64,000 nucleotides of DNA from Lachnospiraceae bacterium (GTDB lineage: Bacteria > Bacillota > Clostridia > Lachnospirales > Lachnospiraceae): assembly GCA_016284315.1 (NCBI GenBank), contig JAEEOO010000052.1, positions 47,574 to 111,573 of the forward strand, written 5' to 3'. Positions 40,732 through 52,906 of this stretch are shown in pieces; within the stretch, counting starts at the first letter, position 1, and every line of letters starts with the position of its first letter. The notes under the pieces were generated by a model. It saw nothing but the letters and a program-made list of their open reading frames with translations, had not been told where the DNA came from and did not search any database. Both the position numbers and the translations under genes were made by a program.

Positions 40732-43116
40732 ATGAACTCAAAATCACTTAAAACACTAGAATACGACAAAATAATAAAGATGCTGGAACAGCATGCGGAC
40801 TCAGAACCCGGAAAAGAACTGTGCAGAAAGCTCCTTCCTTCCATTGATATCAAAGAGATCCAGAAGGCTCAGGATGAGACAGAAGATGCAGTATCAAGAC
40901 TTTTCAGGAAGGGCAGTACTTCCTTTGGTGATAATAAAGATCTTAGATTTGCGGTTAAATCCCTTGAAGTCGGTAGTACCCTTTCCGCTCCCGAGCTTTT
41001 AAGACTCGCAGCCCAGCTTAATAATGCGGGACGTATCAAGTCCTACGGCGAAAGAGAAAAAGAGGAAGATCCTACAGATACTCTCGATGAGTATTTTGAA
41101 AATCTTCATCCTCTTACCCAGCTGGCAAATGAAATAAACCGCTGCATTTTGGCAGAGGATGAGATCGCGGATGACGCAAGCCCGGCTCTTAAATCCATAA
41201 GGCGCCAGATCACAGCTACCGGAGATAAAATCCATTCCGAGCTTAGGCAAATGGTCAACGGTTCCTTAAAGACTTACCTTCAGGATTCCGTTATCACCAT
41301 GCGTGACAACAGGTATTGTATTCCCGTGAAGGCTGAGTACAAATCTGCAGTCCCCGGAATGATCCATGACCAGTCTTCCACCGGTTCCACATTTTTCATC
41401 GAGCCCTCTTCCATTGTTTCTTTGAATAATAAGATCAGAGAGCTGATGCTTGATGAAAAGAAAGAGATAGAAAAGATCCTGGCTGACTTAAGCTATTCCT
41501 GTGCAGCGCACACTGAGGAGATCGCTGAAAACCAGAAGATCCTTACTGAGCTTGATTTCATATTTGCAAAGGGAAAGCTTGCCCTTGATATGAATGCCAC
41601 CAAGCCCCAGTACAACCGTAAGCACTATTTAAACCTACGAAAAGCAAGGCATCCCCTTCTTGATAAAAAGCATGTCGTTCCCATCGACATTAACCTTGGA
41701 AGGGATTTTGACCTTCTCATTGTTACAGGTCCCAACACAGGTGGTAAGACCGTATCCCTTAAGACCGTCGGTCTTCTCAGCCTTATGGGTCAGGCAGGTA
41801 TGCATGTTCCCTGCTCTGACAGATCCGAGCTTTGTATCTTTAATGATATTTTTGCAGACATCGGTGACGAGCAGAGCATTGAGCAGTCCCTTTCAACTTT
41901 CTCATCTCACATGGTCAACATTGTCGAGATCCTTAAGAAAGCAGACCGCCACAGTCTTTGCCTTTTCGATGAGCTTGGCGCAGGAACTGACCCCACGGAA
42001 GGTGCGGCTCTTGCAATTTCAATCTTAAGCCACCTTCACGAGCAGGGCATCAGGACTATGGCTACCACTCACTACAGCGAGCTTAAGCTTTTCGCTTTAA
42101 GCACCGATGGTGTCGAAAATGCAAGCTGTGAGTTCAGCGTTGAATCCCTGAGGCCTACCTACAGACTACTCATCGGTATTCCCGGAAAAAGTAACGCTTT
42201 TGCTATTTCACAGAAGCTTGGTCTTCCCGAGTTTATCATCGACAGGGCTAAAGAACAGATAAGCAGCGAGAACGAAAGCTTTGAAGACGTTATCTCCGAT
42301 CTCGAACAAAACCGCATCACCATAGAGAACGAGCGCAAAGAGATCGCAGAATATAAAGAAAAGATCCGTACATTGCAGGAACAGCTCCATGCCAAGAACG
42401 AAAAGATCGATCAGGCAAAGGACCGCATCCTTCGCGAGGCCAATGAAATGGCCAGGGATATCCTGCAGGAAGCCAAGGATATTGCGGATGAGACCATTCG
42501 TGATATCAACAAGGCTGCTCATTCCGGCGATATGAAGTCTCTTGAGAACACAAGATCAAAGGTCAGAGACTCCATCAGCGATAAAAACAATAAGTTAAGT
42601 AAGCGTCCCGAAAAACAGATTAAAGCCGATCTTAAGGGACTGGTTGATCCTGCAAAGCTTAAAAAAGGTGACAGCGTTAAGATCATTTCCATGAATCTTA
42701 AAGGAACTGTTGCTACTCTTCCCGATTCCAAGGGTAACCTCTTTGTCCTTTGCGGAATTATCCGCACCCAGACAAATGTTAATGACCTTGCTTACTCTCA
42801 GGAAGAAGAGATCAAAGCTCCTCAGCTTTCAAGAACCGGAGCCGGCAGTATCAAGATGAGTAAAGCAATGCATGTTTCCTCCGAGATCAATCTTCTTGGA
42901 AAGACTTCGGACGAAGCATTGGCTGAACTTGAAAAATATCTTGATGATGCCTATATTGCTCACATTCCTTCCGTACGCGTTGTTCACGGAAAAGGAACCG
43001 GAGCTTTAAGAAATGCTGTTCACAGTTATTTGAAACGTCAGAAAATTGTCGCAGATTACAGGCTTGGAGAATATGGCGAAGGCGACGCAGGTGTTACTAT
43101 AGTTACATTTAAATGA
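40732..43116 (+). CDS. mutS2: Endonuclease MutS2
   Basis: A 794-residue MutS2 protein. It lacks the MutS mismatch-recognition domain, begins with the clamp region, and has the ATPase (Walker A GPNTGGKT, about 337-344; FDELGAGTDPTEGAAL; MATTHYSELK), a long coiled coil (about 520-615) and a C-terminal Smr nuclease domain (LLGKTSDEALAELEKYLDDA, then VVHGKGTGALRNAVH). MutS2 acts on branched DNA and recombination intermediates; in B. subtilis it also resolves collided ribosomes. It begins a rightward unit with a two-component system (8 bp gap). Confidence 0.96.
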   Translation: MNSKSLKTLEYDKIIKMLEQHADSEPGKELCRKLLPSIDIKEIQKAQDETEDAVSRLFRKGSTSFGDNKDLRFAVKSLEVGSTLSAPELLRLAAQLNNAGRIKSYGEREKEEDPTDTLDEYFENLHPLTQLANEINRCILAEDEIADDASPALKSIRRQITATGDKIHSELRQMVNGSLKTYLQDSVITMRDNRYCIPVKAEYKSAVPGMIHDQSSTGSTFFIEPSSIVSLNNKIRELMLDEKKEIEKILADLSYSCAAHTEEIAENQKILTELDFIFAKGKLALDMNATKPQYNRKHYLNLRKARHPLLDKKHVVPIDINLGRDFDLLIVTGPNTGGKTVSLKTVGLLSLMGQAGMHVPCSDRSELCIFNDIFADIGDEQSIEQSLSTFSSHMVNIVEILKKADRHSLCLFDELGAGTDPTEGAALAISILSHLHEQGIRTMATTHYSELKLFALSTDGVENASCEFSVESLRPTYRLLIGIPGKSNAFAISQKLGLPEFIIDRAKEQISSENESFEDVISDLEQNRITIENERKEIAEYKEKIRTLQEQLHAKNEKIDQAKDRILREANEMARDILQEAKDIADETIRDINKAAHSGDMKSLENTRSKVRDSISDKNNKLSKRPEKQIKADLKGLVDPAKLKKGDSVKIISMNLKGTVATLPDSKGNLFVLCGIIRTQTNVNDLAYSQEEEIKAPQLSRTGAGSIKMSKAMHVSSEINLLGKTSDEALAELEKYLDDAYIAHIPSVRVVHGKGTGALRNAVHSYLKRQKIVADYRLGEYGEGDAGVTIVTFK

Positions 43117-43124
43117 GGTAAACC

Positions 43125-43832
43125 ATGGCTATCAAACAAAAAGTTCTTATTGTAGACGACGACAACAACATAGCAGAGCTTATCTCCCTCTATCTCATGA
43201 AGGAGTGCTTTGACACCGAGATTGTAAACGATGGTGAGTCGGTACTTGGCAAGATCCCTGTTTTCGAACCCGATCTTATCCTTCTTGATATCATGCTTCC
43301 CGGCATGGACGGATATCAGGTCTGCAGAGAGGTTCGCGCAAAGTATTCCATTCCCATCATCATGCTTTCCGCAAAAGGTGAAGTTTTTGATAAGGTCCTT
43401 GGACTTGAGCTTGGCGCCGACGATTATATCGAAAAACCTTTTGAATCAAAGGAAATGGTGGCAAGAGTAAAGGCTGTCCTTCGCAGATACCGCAAGGATG
43501 AAACCGCACAGGGTAAGCCCACCGGAGATGAGGAATGCGTTACTTATCCCGACCTTATCGTTAACAAGACCAATTACTCCGTTACCTACATGGGCAAGAA
43601 TATCGAGATGCCTCCCAAGGAGCTTGAGCTTTTATATCACCTTGCTTCAAACCCCAACCGTGTTTACACAAGAGAGCAACTTCTGGACAGTATCTGGAGT
43701 TACGATTATATCGGCGATACCCGTACCGTCGACGTTCATATCAAGAGACTTCGTGAGAAGATCAGTGACCACGAAAAGTGGAAGATCACCACTATTTGGG
43801 GTAAGGGCTACAAATTTGAAACCACCAACTGA
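43125..43832 (+). CDS. OmpR-family response regulator (second system)
   Basis: A 235-residue regulator: receiver domain (IVDDDNNIAE, phosphorylated Asp in LILLDIMLPGMDGYQ, Lys in YIEKPFESKE) and winged helix (LPPKELELLYHLASN-type block, RTVDVHIKRLREKI, TIWGKGYKFE). It follows mutS2 after 8 bp with AGGT near the start, and its cognate kinase gene follows after 29 bp. Which genes it controls is not visible in the window. Confidence 0.94.
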   Translation: MAIKQKVLIVDDDNNIAELISLYLMKECFDTEIVNDGESVLGKIPVFEPDLILLDIMLPGMDGYQVCREVRAKYSIPIIMLSAKGEVFDKVLGLELGADDYIEKPFESKEMVARVKAVLRRYRKDETAQGKPTGDEECVTYPDLIVNKTNYSVTYMGKNIEMPPKELELLYHLASNPNRVYTREQLLDSIWSYDYIGDTRTVDVHIKRLREKISDHEKWKITTIWGKGYKFETTN

Positions 43833-43861
43833 TCATAAAAGGTTGAGTCTGATATTCTGTC

Positions 43862-45286
43862 ATGAAACGTAAACTTTATTTAAAATTCTTACTTGCATAT
43901 TTAATATTCGGAGTCCTCGGCTTTATCATAGTAACCTTTTTTGTTCCCACTATGACGGAACAAACGCTTATAAAAGATAAAGCCGGTTCTCTTTATTCCG
44001 AGGCCACTCTTATTGCAAATACCTACGCAAGCGGCCTCTATTCCAGTTCCGCTTCTTTGGAAACAGTTAAGCTCCAGATTGATGCTTTGGCAGTATATAT
44101 GAATTCCGAGATCAGGATCATCAATCCTTCGGGCCGTATCGTTCTTGATTCCAATATTCCTCTCCACACCGAAGATCCAAAATATATCGATGATTTCGAC
44201 CCAACCATAATCAGCGGATCGTATTATGTTGTAAACAATTTCTTCGGAACCTTTGACAGCGATGTTTTAACCGTTATGGCTCCCATCACTTCGGAGTACT
44301 CAATAAAGGGATATGTTACGATCCATGCACCTTTCAGCAGTATCACATCAATATCGAATACCATCCTGAATATCTGCTATATTACTTTAGCCATAATTTT
44401 TGCATTGTCCTTTATCATTCTGGTCTTCTTTACCCAGCTTGTATATATTCCTCTTAAGAGGATAACCTTTGGTGCGGAGCAATATGCTCAGGGTAATTAC
44501 CATTACGTTATTCCCGGTGAAAGCAATGACGAGATGGGTTATCTCGCAGCTTCCCTTAATTACATGGCCGGCACCCTGGCAGGTCAGGAAGATGACCAGA
44601 AGAAGTTCGTAGCCAATGTTTCCCACGACTTCAGATCCCCTCTTACTTCCATCAGAGGATTCCTTGAAGCCATGCTGGACGGAACAATTCCTCTTGAAAT
44701 GCACGATAAATACTTAAACACCGTGCTTAACGAGACCGACCGTCTTACAAAGCTGACAAACAGTTTGCTTACGCTGAATAACCTTAACACCAGCGGCATG
44801 ATCCTGGATCTTTCAAACTTTGATATCAACAAGGTCATCCGAGATACAGCCGCTTCTTTTGAAGGTTCCTGCAGATCAAAGAACATCGGCATCGCCCTTT
44901 CCCTTACGGGAGATGATATGGTAGTTAGGGCCGATACGGAACGTATCAAACAGGTCCTCTACAATTTGATTGATAACGCTATTAAGTTTTCACATCATGA
45001 TTCAGTCATCAGAATTGAGACTACAGTAAGAAAGAATAAGCTGTTTATCTCAGTTAAGGACACGGGAATAGGAATTCCCAAGGATGATATAAAGCTTATC
45101 TGGAACAGGTTTTATAAATCCGATTCCTCACGTGGTAAGGATAAGCGTGGTACCGGACTTGGACTTTCAATCGTAAAAGAGATCATTAATGCTCACAACG
45201 AGAACATCAATGTTGTCAGCACGGAAGGCGAAGGAACAGAATTTATTTTCTCCCTTCCCATAGTAGAAGAGGATGATGTCATCTAG
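43862..45286 (+). CDS. Membrane sensor histidine kinase (second system)
   Basis: A 474-residue kinase: TM1 (about 8-28), an extracellular sensor of about 140 residues, TM2 (about 168-190, ILNICYITLAIIFALSFIIL), HAMP, HisKA with phospho-acceptor VSHDFRSPLTSIRG, and HATPase (N-box LYNLIDNAIKFS, G1 KDTGIGIPKDD, G2 GTGLGLSIVKEI). The extracellular domain has the look of a PAS/Cache type. The stop codon lies inside the terminator stem. Confidence 0.94.
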   Translation: MKRKLYLKFLLAYLIFGVLGFIIVTFFVPTMTEQTLIKDKAGSLYSEATLIANTYASGLYSSSASLETVKLQIDALAVYMNSEIRIINPSGRIVLDSNIPLHTEDPKYIDDFDPTIISGSYYVVNNFFGTFDSDVLTVMAPITSEYSIKGYVTIHAPFSSITSISNTILNICYITLAIIFALSFIILVFFTQLVYIPLKRITFGAEQYAQGNYHYVIPGESNDEMGYLAASLNYMAGTLAGQEDDQKKFVANVSHDFRSPLTSIRGFLEAMLDGTIPLEMHDKYLNTVLNETDRLTKLTNSLLTLNNLNTSGMILDLSNFDINKVIRDTAASFEGSCRSKNIGIALSLTGDDMVVRADTERIKQVLYNLIDNAIKFSHHDSVIRIETTVRKNKLFISVKDTGIGIPKDDIKLIWNRFYKSDSSRGKDKRGTGLGLSIVKEIINAHNENINVVSTEGEGTEFIFSLPIVEEDDVI

Positions 45287-45306
45287 ACACCATCCTCTTT
45301 TTTAAA
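45267..45306 (+). terminator. Terminator of the mutS2-two-component unit
   Basis: AAGAGGATG, a 15-base loop that includes the kinase stop codon, CATCCTCTT and a T run. Confidence 0.85.
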
Positions 45307-45337
45307 ATCATATTATTCTGGTTTTTGTATATCTTAT

Positions 45338-46549
45338 TTATCTACCGAGATCTCTCTCAGCCTTGGATTTCTTCTCAATCTTTCCATCCCTTGAATAAAG
45401 AAGTTTCAAGACAATGGGTGTTGAAATGCTTGATACGATGATCAAAAGGATAACCGCAGTAAAGTATACTGAATCGATCATTCCAACCGCAAGTCCCTTC
45501 TGGGCTACGATAAGAGCAACCTCGCCTCTTGTCATCATTCCGACACCGATCTTAAGTGAATCGTTCCAACTATGGCGAAGAATTTTTGCCATAAGACCAC
45601 AGCCAATGATCTTGCAAAGAAGAGCTACTAAAACAAATCCTACGCTGAAAAGAATGATCTGACCGTCTACATGGCTGAGCTCTGTTTTAAGTCCGATACT
45701 TGCAAAGAATATAGGTCCAAAGAGCATATAGGAATTGGTCTCGATCTTTTGATCGATATAGTCATGATCCTGAATCGAGCAAAGTATTATTCCGGCTACA
45801 TATGCTCCTGTGATATCAGCAATTCCGAAGAACTTCTCAGCGCAATATGCAAACACAAAACATATTGCAAGTCCGAGGATAGGAATTCTCTGAGTATGGG
45901 GCCATTTAATATCAATAAGCTTTACCAGTTTATATATACCAAATCCAAGTACTATTGAGATAATAAAGAACAGTACCGTTGAGATAACTACTCTCATAGG
46001 GCTTGATCCGGGATTCTTAAATCCGATAACGAAGGTAAGAACAATGATACCGATAACGTCGTCGATTATTGCAGCGCTAAGGATCGTAGTTCCGATCTCA
46101 CCTGAAAGCTTACCCATCTCTTTAAGGGACTGAACTGTAATGCTTACGCTGGTTGCAGTCATGATAACACCGATGAATACTGCAGAGTAGAATTTCTCGC
46201 TTCCCCAGGGTGCCATTCCGTAAAATCCCATATATAACAGAGTACCGCCAACAAGGGGAACAAATACTCCGGCACAGGCAATAGCAAGTGCCTTGGGTCC
46301 TGTTTTCATAAGGTCTTTAAGATTGGTCTCAAGTCCTGCGGAAAACATAAGAAGGATAACACCAATCTCAGCCATCTGACTTATAAAATCATTTAAATGA
46401 ACTATTCCCAATACACTGGGACCGATAAGAAGGCCTGCAAGGATCTCACCCACAACCTGGGGTGCTTTGAGACGTCTTGCAATAAGACCGAATACTTTTG
46501 CAAAAACTATGATGATAGCTAAGTCTTTCAGAATCTCATAAGGTTCCAT
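45338..46549 (-). CDS. CPA2-family cation/proton antiporter
   Basis: A 403-residue integral membrane exchanger with about twelve helices, of the KefB/NapA class. Recognisable parts are QVVGEILAGLLIGPSVLGIV near the N-terminus, LLMFSAGLETNLKDL, ATSVSITVQSLKEMGKLSGEIGTTILSAAIIDDVIGIIV (the helix pair bearing the paired acidic residues for ion exchange) and GVGMMTRGEVALIVAQKG. No C-terminal NAD-binding domain, so not a full KefB. Start at 46549 behind AGAGG; an earlier ATG pair is open to 46594 but overlaps the gyrA terminator. Na+ or K+ selectivity is undetermined. Confidence 0.9.
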   Translation of the reverse strand: MEPYEILKDLAIIIVFAKVFGLIARRLKAPQVVGEILAGLLIGPSVLGIVHLNDFISQMAEIGVILLMFSAGLETNLKDLMKTGPKALAIACAGVFVPLVGGTLLYMGFYGMAPWGSEKFYSAVFIGVIMTATSVSITVQSLKEMGKLSGEIGTTILSAAIIDDVIGIIVLTFVIGFKNPGSSPMRVVISTVLFFIISIVLGFGIYKLVKLIDIKWPHTQRIPILGLAICFVFAYCAEKFFGIADITGAYVAGIILCSIQDHDYIDQKIETNSYMLFGPIFFASIGLKTELSHVDGQIILFSVGFVLVALLCKIIGCGLMAKILRHSWNDSLKIGVGMMTRGEVALIVAQKGLAVGMIDSVYFTAVILLIIVSSISTPIVLKLLYSRDGKIEKKSKAERDLGR

Positions 46550-46600
46550 ATTCATTACCTCTTTTCTTTGAAAAAGACTGAGATCTTTTTTCAAATATGC

Positions 46601-46644
46601 ATAAAAACGGCGACATGCGGTTACTTTCCCCCCTGTCGCCGTTT
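46601..46644 (-). terminator. Terminator of gyrA
   Basis: Minus strand AAACGGCGACA, an 18-base loop and TGTCGCCGTTT, followed by TTTT. It stands 51 bp beyond the gyrA stop codon, at the end of the dnaA-to-gyrA stretch. Confidence 0.85.
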
Positions 46645-46695
46645 AATTAATATAAACCTATTTCAAAATAATATCAAGGTTTGATGAAAGAATCT

Positions 46696-49311
46696 TTATT
46701 CATCATCCTCATCAGATTTCACTTCATCTTCATCAACGTACTTTTTTGACTCCTCATCGTCCTCGTCATCAAAGTCTGCGGATGATCTGAATTCTGACTC
46801 ATCGGTCTCTTCAGCATCTACTTCTGCTTCTGCTTCTTCAACGCTGTCAAAGTCCTTTTCACCATTGGATAATCTGTCTCTGACCTTTGCGGCCTGAGCA
46901 ACCTTTACTCCTTCGGGAAGGTTTATGAGTTTAACACCTGAAGTAATTCTGCTCAAAGTGTTAATATCTGAAACCTGAAGTCTGATCATGATTCCTTCAG
47001 TAGTCATCATAATGATCTCTTCATCACCGTGGGTAGCCTTAACGCCCATAACATCGCCGGTCTTCTCAACGATCTTGTAGCACTTAACGCCCTTACCGCC
47101 TCTCTTCTGTACGGTAAACTCATCCATGAGAGTACGCTTTCCGTATCCGCGCTCTGAGATAAAGAGAAGTTCTGTACCCTGGCTTGCAAGCTGCATTCCG
47201 ATGATCTCGTCACCGGGATTAAGGTTCATACCGATAACACCGATGGAACTTCTTCCGGTACGTCTTACATCGGTCTCCTTGAATCTGATACACATACCCT
47301 GCTTTGTAACAAGGAATATCTCGCTGTCAGCGTTGGTACACTTAACTTCGATAAGCTTATCACCGTCCACAAGGTTGATGGCAATGAGTCCGTTCTTTCT
47401 AACGTTTGCAAAGTCTGAAAGAAGGGTTTTCTTAACGGTACCGTTTTTGGTAACCATAAAGAAGTTTCTCTCATCATCGTACTTGGATACGGGAATGATA
47501 GCTGTGATCTTCTCATCGGGAGCAAGCTGAAGAAGGTTAACTATTGCAACGCCTCTTGATGTTCTGCTTCCCTCAGGGATCTCGTATGCCTTAAGTCTGT
47601 AAACACGACCATAGCTGGTGAAGAAGTTAAGGTAATGGTGGGTTGTAGTCATAAGGAGATCTTCGATGTAATCGTCCTCAATGGTCTGCATTCCCTTGAT
47701 TCCCTTACCTCCTCTGTGCTGAGACTTGAAGTTATCGGGTGACATTCTCTTGATATATCCGAGTCTTGTCATTGCGATAACAACATTCTCTCTGGGAATA
47801 AGATCCTCATCCATGATATCGAACTCGTCGATTCCAATACTGGTTCTTCTCTCGTCTCTGTATTTATCACCGATTTCAATGATCTCCTTACGGATAACTC
47901 CGAGAAGGAGTTTTTCATCAGCAAGGATTGCCTTGAGTTCAGTGATCTTCTTAGCAAGTTCATTGTGCTCATCAAGAAGCTTTTCTCTTTCCAATCCGGT
48001 GAGAGCACGAAGTCTCATATCAACGATGGCCTGAGCCTGGATATCGTCAATTTCGAATCTCTCGATAAGTCTGTCTTTTGCTTCCTGAGTATTGGAGCTT
48101 GATCTGATTATGCTGATGACTTCATCAATGAAATCAAGAGCCTTTAAGAGACCCTGTAAAATATGATCTCTTTCTTCAGCTTTATTCAGACGATACTTAG
48201 TTCTTCTTGTAACAACGTCCTTCTGATGCTCAAGATAGCATTTAAGCATCTGAAGAATGTTCATAACCTTTGGTTGGTTCTTATCAAGAGCAAGCATGAT
48301 AACGCCGAAGGTATCCTGCATTTGAGTATGCTTATAAAGCTGATTCAGGATAACATTTGCGTTGGCATCACGTCTTACTTCGATTACAAGTCTTACACCT
48401 TCACGGTTTGACTCATCGCGGATTGCTGTGATTCCGTCAATTTTCTTAAGCTTAACAAGTTCAGCGATCTTTAACTGAAGGTTAGCTTTGTTGACCATGT
48501 AAGGGAGCTCAGTTGCAACGATCTGAGTCTTTCCGCTGGGAAGAGTCTCAATCTCTGTTGTAGCTCTTACTCTGATCTTACCACGTCCGGTTCTGTAAGC
48601 CTCCTCTATTCCGCGGCGTCCAAGGATTGTTCCGCCGGTAGGAAAATCGGGGCCTTTTACGATATCCATGATCTCTTCAATAGAAGTCTCACGGTTTTCA
48701 TTTACGCTGTTGTCAATGATCTTAACTACGGCATCAATGGTCTCTCCAAGGTTGTGGGGAGGAATATTTGTAGCCATACCTACCGCAATACCGGTAGTAC
48801 CATTGACCAAAAGGTTGGGGTAACGGCTGGGAAGAACGGTGGGTTCACTCTCAGTTCCGTCGAAGTTATCAACAAACTCTACAGTATCTTCTTTGATATC
48901 CGCAAGAAGTTCCGAGCTTATCTTTGAAAGCCTTGCCTCGGTGTATCGCATAGCTGCGGCTCCGTCACCATCCATGGATCCGAAGTTTCCGTGTCCGTCA
49001 ACGAGAGGATATCTCATTGACCATTCCTGAGCCATGTTTACCAAAGATCCGTAAATTGAACTGTCTCCATGGGGGTGATATTTACCCATGGTATCACCGA
49101 CGATACGGGCACTCTTACGATGAGGCTTTCCGTATTCGACACCCAGTTCATCCATTGAATATAGGATTCTTCTCTGAACAGGCTTAAGACCGTCCCTTAC
49201 ATCAGGAAGTGCACGTGATGCGATAACGCTCATGGCATAGTCGATGTAGAAGGTTTCCATTCTTTCCTTCAGGTCGACTTCCTGGATTTTATCAAAAATA
49301 GTATCGTCCAT
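46696..49311 (-). CDS. gyrA: DNA gyrase subunit A
   Basis: An 871-residue catalytic gyrase subunit that cuts and rejoins the DNA. The winged-helix core has [19 protein letters not shown] (quinolone pocket) and the active-site Tyr in [13 protein letters not shown]. The C-terminal DNA-wrapping domain repeats the GyrA-box ([19 protein letters not shown]), and the protein ends in a very acidic tail ([20 protein letters not shown]). At the position of E. coli Asp87 there is Gly88, while Ser84 matches Ser83. It follows gyrB after 48 bp. Confidence 0.97.
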   Translation of the reverse strand: MDDTIFDKIQEVDLKERMETFYIDYAMSVIASRALPDVRDGLKPVQRRILYSMDELGVEYGKPHRKSARIVGDTMGKYHPHGDSSIYGSLVNMAQEWSMRYPLVDGHGNFGSMDGDGAAAMRYTEARLSKISSELLADIKEDTVEFVDNFDGTESEPTVLPSRYPNLLVNGTTGIAVGMATNIPPHNLGETIDAVVKIIDNSVNENRETSIEEIMDIVKGPDFPTGGTILGRRGIEEAYRTGRGKIRVRATTEIETLPSGKTQIVATELPYMVNKANLQLKIAELVKLKKIDGITAIRDESNREGVRLVIEVRRDANANVILNQLYKHTQMQDTFGVIMLALDKNQPKVMNILQMLKCYLEHQKDVVTRRTKYRLNKAEERDHILQGLLKALDFIDEVISIIRSSSNTQEAKDRLIERFEIDDIQAQAIVDMRLRALTGLEREKLLDEHNELAKKITELKAILADEKLLLGVIRKEIIEIGDKYRDERRTSIGIDEFDIMDEDLIPRENVVIAMTRLGYIKRMSPDNFKSQHRGGKGIKGMQTIEDDYIEDLLMTTTHHYLNFFTSYGRVYRLKAYEIPEGSRTSRGVAIVNLLQLAPDEKITAIIPVSKYDDERNFFMVTKNGTVKKTLLSDFANVRKNGLIAINLVDGDKLIEVKCTNADSEIFLVTKQGMCIRFKETDVRRTGRSSIGVIGMNLNPGDEIIGMQLASQGTELLFISERGYGKRTLMDEFTVQKRGGKGVKCYKIVEKTGDVMGVKATHGDEEIIMMTTEGIMIRLQVSDINTLSRITSGVKLINLPEGVKVAQAAKVRDRLSNGEKDFDSVEEAEAEVDAEETDESEFRSSADFDDEDDEESKKYVDEDEVKSDEDDE

Positions 49312-49359
49312 TACTTTTCCTCATACTTTTTACAAGTATTGTTAATAGTTTAGATTCCT

Positions 49360-51525
<2,166 letters not shown>

Positions 51526-51553
51526 CTAATCCTTTTCTTTAAACACAGGGAAT

Positions 51554-52639
51554 TTATGATCTTAAAGTCACAACTCCACTCTTAACTTCGTATACTCTGT
51601 TTAATTCAAATCTGTCGTTTACAAATTCTTCAAGACCGGTACATGAAATGATGGTCTGAATATCTCCGATACTATCAAGTAGGAATCTTTGTCTCTTACT
51701 GTCCAGTTCAGATAAAACGTCATCAAGTAAAAGTATGGGAGTATCTTTTGTAATATTCTTTACTATCTCAATCTCGGATAATTTAAGTGATAAAGCTGCA
51801 GTTCTTTGCTGTCCCTGGGATCCGAATTTTCTGATATCGATATTTCCGGTTTCAAAAGAAAAATCATCTCTGTGAGGACCTACCGAAGTCATTTTTGACT
51901 TAATGTCTCTCTCATGATTATTCCTTAATTTCTCACCAAAATCACTCTCTATGACATCAGGTTCATAGATTATCTTTATTTCTTCCAATCCGCCGGACAG
52001 TTTTTTATGTATCTCATAAATGATGTCATTTAACTGTCCTACAAACTGGCGTCTTCTTTCGATTATCTTACTGCCGTAACTGATAAGCTGATCATCCCAA
52101 ATCGGAAGAGTTTCTCTTAGTCCGGGATTAAAATACAAATCTTTAAGAAGTTGATTTCTCTGATTTACGATCTTGTTATAATTATTTAGATTGTATAGAT
52201 AGAAATTATCAAGCTGACAGAGCTCCATATCTATGAATTTTCTTCTGTATGCAGGTCCGTTTTTGATAATATTTAAATCTTCAGGTGAGAAAAATACCAC
52301 ATTACAAAGACCCATAAGGTCTGTGGCTTTTTTTATTTTTTGTCCGTCAATCGCAATTCCTTTTGATTTTGAACTGCGAAGATGCATATCGACTTTTGTC
52401 TCAATGTCATTCTTTTCAAGATAAGTTCTTATATGGGCTTCGTTACATCCGAATCTTACTATCTCACTATCTTTACTGCCCTTATGAGATTTTGTGGTTG
52501 CGGCTACATAAATAGCTTCAAGGATATTTGTTTTTCCCTGAGCATTGTCTCCGAATAAAATATTCGTCCCTTTATCAAAATCTAATTCAAGAGCCTCATA
52601 ATTTCTGTAATCAGTAAGCTCAATTCTTTTGATTATCAT
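51554..52639 (-). CDS. recF: DNA replication and repair protein RecF
   Basis: A 361-residue SMC-like ATPase that helps load RecA at gaps. Walker A is LFGDNAQGKTNILEAIY (about 29-45), the signature region is RKFGSQGQQRTAALSLKLSE, and Walker B is PILLLDDVLSELD. It starts with the DYRNY motif of RecF (RIELTDYRNYEALELDF). Its ATG overlaps the preceding yaaA stop by 1 bp (TAATG), the usual arrangement in this cluster. Confidence 0.96.
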   Translation of the reverse strand: MIIKRIELTDYRNYEALELDFDKGTNILFGDNAQGKTNILEAIYVAATTKSHKGSKDSEIVRFGCNEAHIRTYLEKNDIETKVDMHLRSSKSKGIAIDGQKIKKATDLMGLCNVVFFSPEDLNIIKNGPAYRRKFIDMELCQLDNFYLYNLNNYNKIVNQRNQLLKDLYFNPGLRETLPIWDDQLISYGSKIIERRRQFVGQLNDIIYEIHKKLSGGLEEIKIIYEPDVIESDFGEKLRNNHERDIKSKMTSVGPHRDDFSFETGNIDIRKFGSQGQQRTAALSLKLSEIEIVKNITKDTPILLLDDVLSELDSKRQRFLLDSIGDIQTIISCTGLEEFVNDRFELNRVYEVKSGVVTLRS

Positions 52640-52854
52640 TAGTTCACCGCTTTAATCACAAATTCTTTTCCGTCATATTCAAACTTATCGCCGTCATAAA
52701 GCTTTTTTCCGCGCTGGGTCTCAACGCTTCCGTTTACTTTCACAAGACCATCCTGGATCATAAACTTAGCCTCAACTCCGGACATAGTTACTCCGGCAAG
52801 CTTTAAGGCCTGCCCGAGTTTTATAAATTCATCTTTAATATTTACTGTTGTCAT
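52639..52854 (-). CDS. yaaA: S4-domain protein YaaA
   Basis: A 71-residue RNA-binding protein made almost entirely of an S4 domain (IKLGQALKLAGVTMSGVEAK, FMIQDGLVKVNGSVETQRGK). Its location between dnaN and recF is that of YaaA/YlmH-type S4 proteins in Firmicutes; the B. subtilis YaaA is implicated in ribosome assembly. It overlaps recF by 1 bp. There is a 52 bp gap to dnaN. Confidence 0.92.
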   Translation of the reverse strand: MTTVNIKDEFIKLGQALKLAGVTMSGVEAKFMIQDGLVKVNGSVETQRGKKLYDGDKFEYDGKEFVIKAVN

Positions 52855-52878
52855 AGTAGTACTCCAAAATCTATATTA

Positions 52879-52893
52879 ATTGCCTTTGGCAAT
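52879..52893 (-). other. Short hairpin between dnaN and yaaA
   Basis: ATTGCC-AAA-GGCAAT on the minus strand, with no T run. Possibly a transcript-processing or attenuation hairpin. Confidence 0.25.
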
Positions 52894-52906
52894 CTTCACT
52901 TTAAAC

